Shown here piece after piece: positions 9,227 to 18,241 of a DNA stretch of 64,000 bases. Source of the stretch: Sulfitobacter sabulilitoris. GTDB taxonomy: Bacteria; Pseudomonadota; Alphaproteobacteria; Rhodobacterales; Rhodobacteraceae. The notes under the pieces are model-generated. The model did no database searches and was not told the origin of the DNA. It saw only the letters and a program-made list of their open reading frames with translations. The translations under genes and the position numbers were made by a program. Every line of letters starts with the position of its first letter. Position 1 is the first letter of the stretch. The stretch spans positions 855,415 through 919,414 of the forward strand of contig NZ_VANS01000001.1 of NCBI RefSeq assembly GCF_005887615.1, given 5' to 3'.

Positions 9227-9241
9227 TTAAGAGAATTTTAA
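9227..9241. promoter_or_regulatory. CtrA-like binding box TTAA-N7-TTAA upstream of flp
   Basis: The sequence is TTAA GAGAATT TTAA, which matches exactly the two half-sites with a 7-bp spacer recognised by the alphaproteobacterial cell-cycle/motility regulator CtrA. It is about 180 bp upstream of the flp start and about 510 bp from the regulator gene. CtrA control of flp/pil genes is known in Caulobacter. For this organism it is inference. Confidence 0.55.
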
Positions 9242-9357
9242 CGGATTTTCAGGAAGTGTAATTTGTCGGTTTCAACCGCGTTCAGACCCGATTCGGCGCC
9301 GCATCCTGTCCCGGCACTGGCCCCGTACTCCGCGATCCCGCGGGTCAGGGCATGATC

Positions 9358-9393
9358 TGCCCCGCCCGGCCGCGCGCTGTCGCGGGCGGGGCA
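9358..9393. repeat. 11-bp perfect inverted repeat in the flp/luxR intergenic region
   Basis: The arms tgccccgcccg (9358-9368) and cgggcggggca (9383-9393) are separated by a 14-nt loop. Without a U tract on either side it is more likely an operator-like dyad or RNA hairpin than a terminator. Confidence 0.45.
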
Positions 9394-9748
9394 CACAACA
9401 AGCGCGCACTTGGCCCGACCGGCGCGCCAATCCTGTCTGTTCCGATCAAGGGGCCAGAGAATCTTGCCTGTGATTCTGTGGATAACTTTGCGTCGAATCG
9501 CCTGGTTCCAGCGAATCTTCGCCTACCCTGTGCGGGAATTTCGCGCCCAAAACGACGAGATTTACCCCCTGAGGTTGTCTTATTCGGCGGTCTGACACAT
9601 TTTTGACGTTTTTCGCTTTGAGCATCATGTTTTTCCGATAGCATCCTAAGTCCAAATACTTTTTCGACTTTCAATTGTTTCCGAGGCGACCCCGAGCAGT
9701 AAACAATCCGCAACTTAAGCGAGAATTCGATTTGTCGGGGGGCAAAAA

Positions 9749-10582
9749 ATGAAATTGAGTGAAAAAAGCGTTTCCGGACGCTGTGTTACCGATGTGGATA
9801 TGATTGCCGCGATTGCGCGATGGTGTGAGTGTCTTCAGGGTCTGAACGATCTGTCATCTGCTTTGAAATTGATTTCCGAAGGCCTCGGAGCCGAAGCCGC
9901 GGCACTCTCCCGGGTCTTGCGCGAGGATACCGGATCCTCGAAATCCATCCTGTTCGACAGGCCCGGCCTGCGCAGCGCGCAAAGCCCGCTGGAGCGATCC
10001 TATGGCGGGGCGTTGCTGGGCGAGTTTCTGACATCGGCAAAGATCGGTTCGATCTGGTTCAAGACACAGGTCGATGCGGAGATCGACGTGGCGCTGGCCG
10101 AATTTCACCGTCGGCGCAACCTTCGCGAGATGGTCGTGATTCCGCTCGAGGCGCAGGACAGAACGGTGGATGTTCTGGAACTGCATTTCGAACATGACAT
10201 GACGCCCAGCCAGGTCGATATCGTGACGATGCTGGCCGCGACGCTGACGGGCACCTGGAAGAACAGGTCGCTGGGGCTGATGGCCGGTGCTGTGGTGCTG
10301 CACCGGGCACGGGCGGCGCATGCCACGCTCGACGCCCCCATTCTCAGCCACCAGAATCCCGCGGGCCTCAGCCGGGCGGAGTATCGCGTCTGCGTGTTGA
10401 TGAGCCGTGGACTGTCGGTCAAAAGCGTGCGCCGCGAGCTGTCGATCAGTCCTTCGACCCTGCGCACACACCTGCGGCACATCTACCTCAAGACCAGCCT
10501 GTCGGGCCAGACCGAACTTGCGCATCACCTTTTGACAAAGCGTCCTGTCGTGTCCATCGACGCGCAGTTGCGCAGCGCCTGA
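9749..10582 (+). CDS. LuxR-type transcriptional regulator next to the tad locus
   Basis: In this 277-aa protein, residues 1-175 form an uncharacterised sensor-like region, and 206-262 form a LuxR-type helix-turn-helix (LSRAEYRVCVLMSRGLSVKS, STLRTHLRHIYLKTSLSGQT). The recognition helix is atypical (STLRTHLRHIY instead of the usual TVKTHV). GGGGGG is 6 nt before the ATG. It is divergent from flp and shares the 700-bp upstream region, so it may control pilus expression (inference). There is no obvious autoinducer-binding signature and no phosphoacceptor receiver. Confidence 0.85.
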   Translation: MKLSEKSVSGRCVTDVDMIAAIARWCECLQGLNDLSSALKLISEGLGAEAAALSRVLREDTGSSKSILFDRPGLRSAQSPLERSYGGALLGEFLTSAKIGSIWFKTQVDAEIDVALAEFHRRRNLREMVVIPLEAQDRTVDVLELHFEHDMTPSQVDIVTMLAATLTGTWKNRSLGLMAGAVVLHRARAAHATLDAPILSHQNPAGLSRAEYRVCVLMSRGLSVKSVRRELSISPSTLRTHLRHIYLKTSLSGQTELAHHLLTKRPVVSIDAQLRSA

Positions 10583-11001
10583 ACCACGCATCCCCGGCGC
10601 GCCGCGTCCGGATTGCTGTACCATGGTCGCGCATGCGATTTCAGGCCCCTGATGATGCTTGGCGCGCCTCGCATCACCCTGTGGTGCACGGTGTGGTGCG
10701 ATACCCGCCGACCGCGCCGCCTTCTCGCCGCTTCAGGGCAGCGGCCCTTGACTGCCCGTCGTGCGGGCGGCGACACTTTATTAAATCACTCTTGTTTACG
10801 AATTGACCCGGCATCCGGAATCAACCAGTTTGACCGGATGGGTGCCAATGGCTTTCAGGGAACGATGCAACAGGCGTTTGACGGGCAAAAGCCCGCAACG
10901 GTCCGCGATGCAACCGAGCGGTCGGCGCGCCGGGGGCTTGCCCCGTGGGTTGGTCCGGCCCACCCCGGTCCAGCGGAATGTATCCTGAAAGGCCCTGCCA
11001 G
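10583..11001. other. 419-bp gap before the PfkB kinase
   Basis: No gene with a recognisable product was found. An AT-rich patch at 10780-10815 (tttattaaatcac, ttgtttacgaattgacc) is the likeliest promoter area for the downstream kinase. A frame reading through 10613-11005 overlaps the kinase start and has no family signature. Confidence 0.4.
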
Positions 11002-11928
11002 ATGATCCTGTGCTGCGGAGAAGCGCTTATCGACATGATCCCGACGCCGACCGTATCGGGGCGCGACGGGTTTGTTCCCCACGCAGGCGGGGCGGTGTTC
11101 AACACCGCCGTGGCGCTTGGGCGGCTTGGGGTGCGAACCGGGATGCTGACCGGCCTGTCCAGCGATATGTTCGGGCGACAGTTGGCGGATGCCCTGAAGG
11201 CCAGCCATGTGGACACATCGCATGTCATCACCTCGGATCGCCCGACCACCCTGGCCTTCGTGCGCCTTCAGGACGGGCATGCGACGTATTCCTTCTATGA
11301 TGAAAACACCGCCGGGCGGATGCTGACCCCCGATGATCTGCCCGAGCTCTCGGCGCAGGTCTCCTCCTTGTATTTCGGCGGGATCAGCCTGGCCTGTGAA
11401 CCGGGTGCACGGACCTATGCGACCCTGCTCGCGCGTGAGGCCAAGGACCGCGCGGTCATGCTGGACCCGAACATTCGCCCCCGCTTCATTCAGGACGCCG
11501 CAGGCTACCGCGCCCGGCTGGACCGGATGATGGCGCTGGCCGACATCGTCAAGGTCTCGGACGAAGACCTGCATTGGATCGTGCCCGCGCCGCTGTCCTT
11601 GAACGAGAAGGTCGCAGTCGTGCTGGACAAGGGGCCGGGCGTGGTCATCGTGACCTGCGGCGGCGATGGGGCCACCGGGTTCATGGCGGATGGCACCGAA
11701 GTGACCGTTCCGGCGACACGGGTTGAAATCGTCGATACCGTCGGCGCGGGCGACACGTTCAATGCCGGTGTTCTGGCCAAGCTTCACGATCTGGGCGCGT
11801 TGCGGAAAACAAAGCTCGGGACGTTGCCGGCGGAGGCCCTGAATCAGGCGCTCGCGCATGGCGCGCGGGTCGCGGCGGTGACCGTTTCGCGGGCCGGCGC
11901 CAACCCGCCCTGGGCAGACGAGCTTTGA
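11002..11928 (+). CDS. PfkB-family carbohydrate kinase (probable fructokinase)
   Basis: The 308-aa protein is a ribokinase-family sugar kinase. The N-terminal glycine-rich substrate region is GEALIDMIP (6-14) and HAGGAVFNTAVALGRLG, and the C-terminal PfkB signature is DTVGAGDTFNAGVL (about 243-256), whose Asp is the catalytic base. It was started at MILCCGEALID, since the frame upstream lacks family features. It lies next to polyol genes whose products oxidise sorbitol and mannitol to fructose, so fructokinase activity is the best guess. Rhodobacter carries a fructokinase gene in its polyol operon. The exact sugar is not provable here. Confidence 0.88.
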   Translation: MILCCGEALIDMIPTPTVSGRDGFVPHAGGAVFNTAVALGRLGVRTGMLTGLSSDMFGRQLADALKASHVDTSHVITSDRPTTLAFVRLQDGHATYSFYDENTAGRMLTPDDLPELSAQVSSLYFGGISLACEPGARTYATLLAREAKDRAVMLDPNIRPRFIQDAAGYRARLDRMMALADIVKVSDEDLHWIVPAPLSLNEKVAVVLDKGPGVVIVTCGGDGATGFMADGTEVTVPATRVEIVDTVGAGDTFNAGVLAKLHDLGALRKTKLGTLPAEALNQALAHGARVAAVTVSRAGANPPWADEL

Positions 11929-12098
11929 CATGACGATCGGACCCTGCGACTGATGTCGCATGCGTCCTCACCGCCGCCGAGGCCGCCTGCGGCGGGCCCG
12001 ATCCACGCTGCACGATGCGGGGAAACCACCGCAGCGCCCAAGGTTTCGGCACGTCACCGGATATGAAGGTCACGATGCGCCGCGATCGACATCTGCCC

Positions 12099-12128
12099 TT
12101 GACGTTCTGGTGACCGCGCTCTTATTTT
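12099..12128 (+). promoter_or_regulatory. putative sigma-70 promoter of the LacI-family gene
   Basis: TTGACG at 12099-12104 and TATTTT at 12123-12128 are spaced by 18 bp, in an AT-rich patch 47 bp upstream of the regulator's start codon. Confidence 0.4.
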
Positions 12129-12174
12129 ACATAAAGCTTCCGCGCGTCGCGTTCAAAAGTATCAGGTGCAAATT

Positions 12175-13206
12175 ATGGGTCAGCCAAAAATTCGCAACAT
12201 GGAAGAATTCGCAGCGATCAGCGGCATTTCCCGACCGACGGTCTCCAAGTACTTCAACGATCCGGACAGCGTGCGTTCTTCGACGCGCAAAAAGATCGAA
12301 ACGGCGCTGAAGAAGCACGATTACCAGCCGAACGTGTTCGCGATGAACCAGAACCGGCGCAAGACCAAGAACATCGGTATCGTCGTGCCGAACCTCGCCG
12401 ACCCCTTCTTTGCAGAGATCGCCAGACGGGTGGAACTGGCCTGCATCGAAGCCGGATACAGCCCCATCCTGCTCAGCTCCCACGGCAGCCCGGCGATGGA
12501 ACGCGACAACCTCAATTCGCTCAGGGCGCTGAAACCCGCCGGAGTTCTGCTGGCCCCCTTCGGGCGCATGTCGGACACCGACGCGATCAAGGCATTCGAT
12601 GCCGATTTTCCACTCGTGCTCTTTGATGCCAACATGGCCGGCATCGGTCAGGCCTTCGTTGGAACGAACAACTTTCAAAGCATCGATCTGATGGTCGAAT
12701 ACCTGTGCCGCAGCGGAGAACCACCCTGTTTTTTTGAAATGAAATTCCCCTCCAACCCGAATGCCAACAAACGCAGGCAAGCCTATCTCGAAAGCATGGC
12801 ACGGCACAGACAGACGCCCCGCATCTTTCAGGCCGATGGCGAAGGGTGGAACTTCGAGGAGATCGGCAGCACCGAAGGCGGGCGGCTTCTGGCTGAAAAC
12901 GCCTTTGGCACCAATACCGTCCTGTGCAGCAACGACCGGCTGGCCATAGGCATGTTGTCGGCGGCCTATGGCCTTGACCTGCGCGTCGGCCACGGTGCGG
13001 AGTGTCACCTTCGCATCGCGGGGCATGACGACCACCCCTTTTCGCGGTTCACCTGCCCGCCCCTGACCACGATCGCGCAGGATTATGACGGCATCGCGAA
13101 TCGCGCGGTCAGCGGGTTGTTCCGGATGCTCGAGGCCGAAGAACGTCTGCCCAGCCGCGAAGAGACCCTTTTCGAAGGGCGCCTGATCATGCGGGACTCG
13201 GCCTAA
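12175..13206 (+). CDS. LacI-family transcriptional regulator of the polyol operon
   Basis: The 343-aa protein has an N-terminal LacI helix-turn-helix (EEFAAISGISRPTVSKYFND, about 8-27) with hinge helix, then a periplasmic-binding-protein-like effector domain (NIGIVVPNLADPFFAEIARR near 65-85). The ATG is preceded by a weak CAGG, and a GTG three codons upstream is an alternative. It lies 115 bp before smoE in the same direction, with a matching palindrome in the gap, so it most likely controls smoEFGK-smoS-mtlK in response to a polyol or sugar phosphate (inference). Confidence 0.88.
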   Translation: MGQPKIRNMEEFAAISGISRPTVSKYFNDPDSVRSSTRKKIETALKKHDYQPNVFAMNQNRRKTKNIGIVVPNLADPFFAEIARRVELACIEAGYSPILLSSHGSPAMERDNLNSLRALKPAGVLLAPFGRMSDTDAIKAFDADFPLVLFDANMAGIGQAFVGTNNFQSIDLMVEYLCRSGEPPCFFEMKFPSNPNANKRRQAYLESMARHRQTPRIFQADGEGWNFEEIGSTEGGRLLAENAFGTNTVLCSNDRLAIGMLSAAYGLDLRVGHGAECHLRIAGHDDHPFSRFTCPPLTTIAQDYDGIANRAVSGLFRMLEAEERLPSREETLFEGRLIMRDSA

Positions 13207-13236
13207 GCGATTGATCTGCATGACTCGGGCCCAATT

Positions 13237-13254
13237 AATTTACGCGCGTTAATT
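13237..13254. promoter_or_regulatory. palindromic operator candidate upstream of smoE
   Basis: AATTtACGCGCGTtAATT is an 18-bp dyad with a single mismatched pair and a CG centre, the size and symmetry of LacI-family operators. It ends 5 bp upstream of the -35 hexamer of the smoE promoter. Confidence 0.55.
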
Positions 13255-13259
13255 TTTAT

Positions 13260-13289
13260 TTGACTTCGCGTCATCACGACACCTACAGT
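13260..13289 (+). promoter_or_regulatory. putative sigma-70 promoter of the smo operon
   Basis: TTGACT (13260-13265) and TACAGT (13284-13289) have an 18-bp spacer and lie 33 bp upstream of the smoE start, directly downstream of the palindromic operator candidate. Confidence 0.5.
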
Positions 13290-13321
13290 TCCTTATCATC
13301 CAGCGAGGAGGACCATTCAGG

Positions 13322-14626
13322 ATGTCATTCAGAAAAGCATCATTCGCAGCAACCGCCATGACCCTTGTCACAGCAGGCGGCGCGCTTGCCGAGACGTTGA
13401 CCATCGCCACCGTGAACAATGGCGACATGATCCGCATGCAGGGATTGACCCAGGACTTCACCGACCGGACGGGCCATACCGTCGAATGGGTCACTCTGGA
13501 GGAAAACGTCCTGCGCCAGCGCGTGACGACGGATATCGCCGCCAAGGGCGGCTCTTTCGACATCATGACCATCGGCATGTACGAAACACCGATCTGGGCC
13601 GCGAACGGGTGGCTCGTGCCGCTCGACGATCTGTCCGCGGAGTATGACGCGGACGACATCCTGCCCGCGATGGCCAACGGCCTGAGCCATGAAGGCACGC
13701 TTTATGCGGCGCCGTTCTATGGCGAAAGCTCCATGCTCATGTACCGCACCGACCTGATGGAGAAGGCCGGTCTGGAAATGCCCAAGGCACCGACGTGGCA
13801 ATTCGTCAAGGAAGCGGCCGCGGCGATGACGGACCGCGATAACGACATCAACGGCATCTGCCTGCGCGGCAAGGCCGGTTGGGGCGAAGGCGGCGCCTTC
13901 ATCACGGCGATGTCCAACTCCTTCGGCGCGCGCTGGTTCGACGAAGACTGGAACGCCCAGTTCGATACGCAGGCATGGGCCGACACCCTGAACTTCTATG
14001 TCGATATGATGACCGAATCCGGCCCCGCCGGGTATGCGACGAACGGGTTCAACGAAAACCTGTCGCTGTTCCAGCAGGGCAAGTGCGGCATGTGGATCGA
14101 TGCGACCGTCGCGGCATCCTTCGTGACCAACCCCAACGAATCGACGGTCGCCGACAAGGTCGGTTTCGCGCTCGCGCCCGACAACGGGCTCGGCAAGCGG
14201 TCAAACTGGCTCTGGGCCTGGGCGCTGGCCATTCCGGCAGGCACGCAAAAGGAGGCCGCGGCGAAGGAGTTCATCGAATGGGCGACCTCGAAAAGCTACA
14301 TCGAACTGGTCGCCGCGAAAGAAGGCTGGGCCAACGTGCCTCCGGGCACGCGCACGTCGCTTTATGAAAACCCCGAGTACCAGTCTGTGCCCTTCGCGCA
14401 GATGACGCTGGATTCGATCCTGTCGGCGGACCCGAAGAACCCGACCGTCGATCCGGTTCCCTACGTCGGTATCCAGTTCGCGGCGATCCCCGAGTTCGCA
14501 GGCATCGCGACCGAAGTGAGCCAGGAATTCTCGGCGGTCTATGCCGGTCAGCAGACCGTGGAAGAGGCGCTGGCCAAGGCGCAGGCCCTGACCAACGACG
14601 CGATGGAGGCCGCCGGCTACCGCTAG
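13322..14626 (+). CDS. smoE: polyol (sorbitol/mannitol) ABC transporter, substrate-binding protein
   Basis: The 434-aa family 1 extracellular solute-binding protein has a signal peptide ending TAGGALAET (cleavage about residue 24). Conserved stretches (FDIMTIGMYETPIWAANGWL, GTLYAAPFYGESSMLMYRTD) match the SmoE/MtlE polyol-binding proteins of Rhodobacter and relatives. GAGGAGG lies 10 nt before the ATG. It is the first gene of smoE-F-G-K-smoS-mtlK and delivers sorbitol, mannitol or a related polyol to the SmoFG permease in the periplasm. A strong hairpin follows it. Confidence 0.92.
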   Translation: MSFRKASFAATAMTLVTAGGALAETLTIATVNNGDMIRMQGLTQDFTDRTGHTVEWVTLEENVLRQRVTTDIAAKGGSFDIMTIGMYETPIWAANGWLVPLDDLSAEYDADDILPAMANGLSHEGTLYAAPFYGESSMLMYRTDLMEKAGLEMPKAPTWQFVKEAAAAMTDRDNDINGICLRGKAGWGEGGAFITAMSNSFGARWFDEDWNAQFDTQAWADTLNFYVDMMTESGPAGYATNGFNENLSLFQQGKCGMWIDATVAASFVTNPNESTVADKVGFALAPDNGLGKRSNWLWAWALAIPAGTQKEAAAKEFIEWATSKSYIELVAAKEGWANVPPGTRTSLYENPEYQSVPFAQMTLDSILSADPKNPTVDPVPYVGIQFAAIPEFAGIATEVSQEFSAVYAGQQTVEEALAKAQALTNDAMEAAGYR

Positions 14627-14636
14627 GCGCCGCTTT

Positions 14637-14675
14637 GGGCCCGGGGGCGCGTCATGCGTGTTATCTCCCGGGCTC
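14637..14675 (+). terminator. intercistronic stem-loop after smoE
   Basis: gggcccggggg (14637-14647) pairs with ctcccgggctc (14665-14675) over 11 bp including two G-U pairs, with a 17-nt loop. Hairpins at this place, between a binding-protein gene and its permease genes, commonly stabilise the upstream message or attenuate read-through. There is no U run. Confidence 0.45.
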
Positions 14676-14744
14676 CCTTGCCCACCCGCTGTCACGGCTT
14701 CGCGCGACACGGCCGCTTGGCGATCAAATGAGGAGGTATGCCCG

Positions 14745-15611
14745 ATGGCAACCAGACAATCCCGCTCAGCGGCGCGCCTCATGATGGCGCCGGCGGTCAT
14801 CTTGCTCCTCGGGTGGATGCTTGTGCCGCTGATCATGACCCTGCTGTTTTCGTTCAAGAAATACCTGCCGCTGCGCGGTGGCGACCTGGGGTGGGTCGGG
14901 TTCGACAACTACATTCGGTTCGTGAGTTCAAGCGCCTTCTGGCCGTCGATCTACGCCACGCTGGTGGTCGTGGGCGGTGTTCTGATCATCACCGTCGGCT
15001 TCGGCATCCTGCTGGCGATCCTCCTGAACCAACCGATGTGGGGTCAGGGGATCGTCAGGATCCTGGTGATCGCCCCCTTCTTCGTCATGCCGACCGTATC
15101 GGCGCTGGTATGGAAGAACATGTTCATGGATCCCGTGAACGGTTTGCTCGCCCATCTGTGGAAATTCTTCGGCGCCACCCCGATCGAATGGCTCAGCCAG
15201 GCGTCGCTTCAATCCATCGTGATGATCGTGTCATGGCAGTGGCTGCCCTTTGCAACGCTGATCCTGCTGACCGCGATCCAGTCCCTGGACAGCGAACAGC
15301 TGGAAGCTGCCGAAATGGATGGCGCCCCACCCCTCAAGCGCTTTGGCTATATCACCCTGCCGCATCTGGGCCGTGCGATCACCGTCGTGGTGCTGATCCA
15401 GACCATTTTCCTGCTGTCGGTCTTCGCCGAGATCTTCGTGACCACGGGCGGCGCATTCGGAACCAGGACGCTGACTTACCTGATCTATCAGCGGGTCCTC
15501 GAAAGCCAGAACGTCGGCCTTGGATCGGCCGGTGGCGTCTATGCAATCATTCTTGCCAATATCGTCGCCATCTTCCTGATGCGCGCGGTCGGCAAGAACC
15601 TGGACGCGTAA
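14745..15611 (+). CDS. smoF: polyol ABC transporter permease SmoF
   Basis: The 288-aa protein is a MalF-type permease with six predicted membrane helices (first at about 12-35). The EAA loop for ATPase docking is readable (EQLEAAEMDGAPPLKRFGYI, near 195-214). GAGGAGG precedes the ATG chosen at MATRQSRSA, and the 29 upstream codons of open frame are non-homologous. With SmoG it forms the membrane channel for SmoE-delivered polyols. Confidence 0.93.
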   Translation: MATRQSRSAARLMMAPAVILLLGWMLVPLIMTLLFSFKKYLPLRGGDLGWVGFDNYIRFVSSSAFWPSIYATLVVVGGVLIITVGFGILLAILLNQPMWGQGIVRILVIAPFFVMPTVSALVWKNMFMDPVNGLLAHLWKFFGATPIEWLSQASLQSIVMIVSWQWLPFATLILLTAIQSLDSEQLEAAEMDGAPPLKRFGYITLPHLGRAITVVVLIQTIFLLSVFAEIFVTTGGAFGTRTLTYLIYQRVLESQNVGLGSAGGVYAIILANIVAIFLMRAVGKNLDA

Positions 15612-15621
15612 GGAGAACGCC

Positions 15622-16452
15622 ATGGCCCGCGCCGTCACCCGGAACCGCAAGATCGTCAACACCGCCCTGGCCTGGGGCATCGGGCTACTGATCTTCTTTC
15701 CCATCCTCTGGACGATCCTGACCAGCTTCAAGACCGAGGCGCAGGCGATCTCGGATCCGCCGGTCTTTCTCGCCTTCGACTGGACGCTGGAGAACTACGG
15801 CATCGTGCTGGAGCGCTCGAACTACATGCGGTTCTTGTGGAACTCGGTGATCATCGCCGGCGGCTCCACGGTTCTGGGCATCATCGTCGCGGTGCCTGCC
15901 GCCTGGTCCATGGCCTTCGTGCCGTCCAGGCGCACCAAGGACATCCTGCTCTGGATGCTCTCGACCAAGATGCTTCCGGCGGTGGGCGTGCTCTACCCGA
16001 TCTATCTGATCTTCATCAGGCTGGGCATCCTCGATTCGCGCACGGGGCTGGTCATCGTGTTGATGCTGATGAACCTTCCGATCATCGTCTGGATGCTTTA
16101 CACTTATTTCCGCGAAATTCCCGGCGAGATCCTCGAGGCCGCGCGCATGGATGGCGCATCGTTGAAGAACGAGATCGTCCACGTCCTCATGCCGATGGCG
16201 GTGCCCGGCATCGCCTCTACGCTGCTGCTGAACTTCATCCTCGCCTGGAACGAAGCCTTCTGGACGCTCAATCTGACGGCGGCCAATGCCGCCCCGCTGA
16301 CCGCCTTCATTGCCAGCTACTCAAGCCCGGAGGGGCTGTTCTTCGCCAAGCTCAGCGCCGCCTCGACGATGGCCATCGCGCCGATCCTCATTCTCGGCTG
16401 GTTCAGCCAGAAACAACTTGTCAGCGGCCTGACCTTCGGCGCCGTCAAATAG
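15622..16452 (+). CDS. smoG: polyol ABC transporter permease SmoG
   Basis: The 276-aa protein is a MalG-type permease. An N-terminal membrane helix (about 12-35), further helices and the EAA motif ([20 protein letters not shown], near 167-186) are visible. It follows smoF by 10 bp and precedes smoK by 14 bp, so the three form one transcript. Close resemblance to Rhodobacter SmoG is from memory of the family, not from an alignment. Confidence 0.93.
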   Translation: MARAVTRNRKIVNTALAWGIGLLIFFPILWTILTSFKTEAQAISDPPVFLAFDWTLENYGIVLERSNYMRFLWNSVIIAGGSTVLGIIVAVPAAWSMAFVPSRRTKDILLWMLSTKMLPAVGVLYPIYLIFIRLGILDSRTGLVIVLMLMNLPIIVWMLYTYFREIPGEILEAARMDGASLKNEIVHVLMPMAVPGIASTLLLNFILAWNEAFWTLNLTAANAAPLTAFIASYSSPEGLFFAKLSAASTMAIAPILILGWFSQKQLVSGLTFGAVK

Positions 16453-16466
16453 GAAAGATCAGACCC

Positions 16467-17471
16467 ATGGGACACATCAGACTCAACCAGGTCTCCAAGA
16501 GCTTCGGCGATGTCCAGGTCATTCCCCCCCTCGACCTCACCATCGAAGACGGCGAATTCACGGTGTTCGTCGGGCCATCGGGCTGCGGGAAATCGACGCT
16601 GCTGCGCCTGATCGCCGGGCTGGAGGACATCACGTCGGGCCATATCGACATCGACGGTGCGGACGCGACCAACGTGCCCCCCGCGAAACGCGGCCTTGCC
16701 ATGGTGTTCCAAAGCTATGCTCTTTATCCGCATATGTCGGTGCGCAAGAACATCGCGTTTCCGATGAAGATGGCCGGGCTGCCGGAGGCGGAGCAGACCC
16801 GCCGGATCGACAACGCGGCCAGCGCGCTCAACCTGACCGACTATCTGGATCGCCGTCCGGGCCAGTTGTCGGGCGGACAGCGTCAGCGGGTCGCGATCGG
16901 CCGCGCGATCGTGCGCGAACCGGCGGCCTTTCTGTTCGACGAACCGCTGTCCAACCTTGATGCGGCTCTGCGGGTCGGCATGCGCCTGGAAATCAGCGAA
17001 CTGCACAAACGCCTCAAGACCACGATGGTCTACGTGACCCACGACCAGGTCGAAGCCATGACGATGGCCGACAGGATCGTCGTGCTCAGGGCGGGCATGA
17101 TCGAGCAGGTAGGCTCGCCGCTGGAGTTGTATCACACCCCGCGCAACGCCTTCGTCGCCGGCTTCATCGGCTCGCCCAAGATGAACCTGATCGAGGGGCC
17201 CGAAGCGCAAAAACACGGCGCCGCCATCATTGGCATCCGCCCCGAACACACCGACGTCAGCAAGACCGAAGGACTGTGGAAAGGGGTCGTCGGCGTGGCC
17301 GAACATCTTGGATCGGACACGTTCATCCATGTCCATGACACCGGCCTTGCCGATACGTTCACCGTCCGGATCACCGGCGACATCCAGGTCAGACACGGCG
17401 ACACGATCCACCTGTCGCCGCAGATGGACAAGCTGCACAGGTTCGATGCCCGGGGCCTGAGGATCGACTGA
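16467..17471 (+). CDS. smoK: polyol ABC transporter ATPase SmoK
   Basis: The 334-aa protein is a MalK/UgpC-type ATPase. It shows Walker [10 protein letters not shown] (about 36-44), Q-loop [11 protein letters not shown], signature LSGGQRQR (about 134-141), Walker [13 protein letters not shown], the switch histidine ([17 protein letters not shown]), and a C-terminal TOBE-like regulatory region (about 240-334). The long frame upstream belongs to another reading frame of smoG. The start [15 protein letters not shown] is 14 bp after smoG, and its stop overlaps the smoS start (TGATG). Confidence 0.94.
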   Translation: MGHIRLNQVSKSFGDVQVIPPLDLTIEDGEFTVFVGPSGCGKSTLLRLIAGLEDITSGHIDIDGADATNVPPAKRGLAMVFQSYALYPHMSVRKNIAFPMKMAGLPEAEQTRRIDNAASALNLTDYLDRRPGQLSGGQRQRVAIGRAIVREPAAFLFDEPLSNLDAALRVGMRLEISELHKRLKTTMVYVTHDQVEAMTMADRIVVLRAGMIEQVGSPLELYHTPRNAFVAGFIGSPKMNLIEGPEAQKHGAAIIGIRPEHTDVSKTEGLWKGVVGVAEHLGSDTFIHVHDTGLADTFTVRITGDIQVRHGDTIHLSPQMDKLHRFDARGLRID

Positions 17472-18241
17472 TGCGGCTGGCGGGCAAATCGGCCATGATC
17501 ACCGGGGCCGCGCGCGGCATCGGGCGCGCCTTCGCCGAGGCCTACATCAAGCAGGGCGCGAGGGTGGCGATTGCCGACATCGATATCGACGGCGCGCGCG
17601 ACGCCGCCGCCGCCCTGGGCCCGAACGCCGTCGCGATTGCGCTCGATGTCACCGATCAGGCCAGCATCGACAGCGCGGTCGCCGAAACCCTGGCCCAGTT
17701 GGGCCAGATCGACATTCTGATCAACAACGCCGCGCTGTTCACCGCCGCACCGATCGTCGGGATCGAGCGTGCCGATTACCGGCGCGTCTTCGATGTCAAC
17801 GTGGGCGGCACGCTGTTCACGATGCAGGCCGTTGCCCGTCACATGATCGAGCGCGGGCAAGGCGGAAAGATCATCAACATGGCAAGTCAGGCCGGGCGGC
17901 GCGGCGAGCCGCTGGTCGCGGTCTACTGCGCGACAAAGGCGGCGGTCATCAGCCTGACCCAGTCGGCCGGGCTGGACCTGATCAAGCACGGGATCAACGT
18001 CAATGCAATCTCTCCGGGGGTGGTGGACGGCGCGCATTGGGACGGGGTCGATGCGTTCTTTGTCAGATACGAGAACAAGGCCCCCGGACAAAAGAAACAA
18101 GAAGTCGGAAACGCGGTGCCCTACGGGCGCATGGGCACGGCGCAGGATCTGACCGGCATGGCCGTTTTCCTGGCCAGCCATGACGCCGATTATGTCGTCG
18201 CGCAGACCTACAACGTGGACGGTGGACAATGGATGAGCTGA
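17471..18241 (+). CDS. smoS: sorbitol (L-iditol 2-) dehydrogenase, SDR family
   Basis: The 256-aa short-chain dehydrogenase has the NAD-binding motif TGAARGIG at 11-18, NNAA at 85-88 and the catalytic triad Ser139, Tyr152, Lys156. The whole sequence closely follows the Rhodobacter sphaeroides sorbitol dehydrogenase (polS/smoS) as I remember it, including the C-terminal AQTYNVDGGQWMS. It oxidises D-glucitol to D-fructose (and L-iditol, galactitol) with NAD. It overlaps smoK by 1 bp and mtlK by 13 bp. Confidence 0.93.
   Translation: MRLAGKSAMITGAARGIGRAFAEAYIKQGARVAIADIDIDGARDAAAALGPNAVAIALDVTDQASIDSAVAETLAQLGQIDILINNAALFTAAPIVGIERADYRRVFDVNVGGTLFTMQAVARHMIERGQGGKIINMASQAGRRGEPLVAVYCATKAAVISLTQSAGLDLIKHGINVNAISPGVVDGAHWDGVDAFFVRYENKAPGQKKQEVGNAVPYGRMGTAQDLTGMAVFLASHDADYVVAQTYNVDGGQWMS

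Larger units (their letters stand above)
9047..9748. promoter_or_regulatory. divergent flp / luxR-type regulatory region (702 bp)
   Basis: This long intergenic stretch between two divergent genes contains AT-rich islands (9210-9260 and 9590-9690) inside otherwise GC-rich DNA, the TTAA-N7-TTAA box at 9227-9241, and an 11-bp inverted repeat at 9358-9393. Short frames exist but none has a family signature. Promoters for flp (minus) and the regulator (plus) must lie here. I cannot place the -35/-10 elements with confidence. Confidence 0.6.

Noticed and set aside
12166-12174. GTG start for the LacI-family gene
   Set aside because: GTG is possible, but the ATG three codons later is better placed relative to CAGG. 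Kept only as an alternative.
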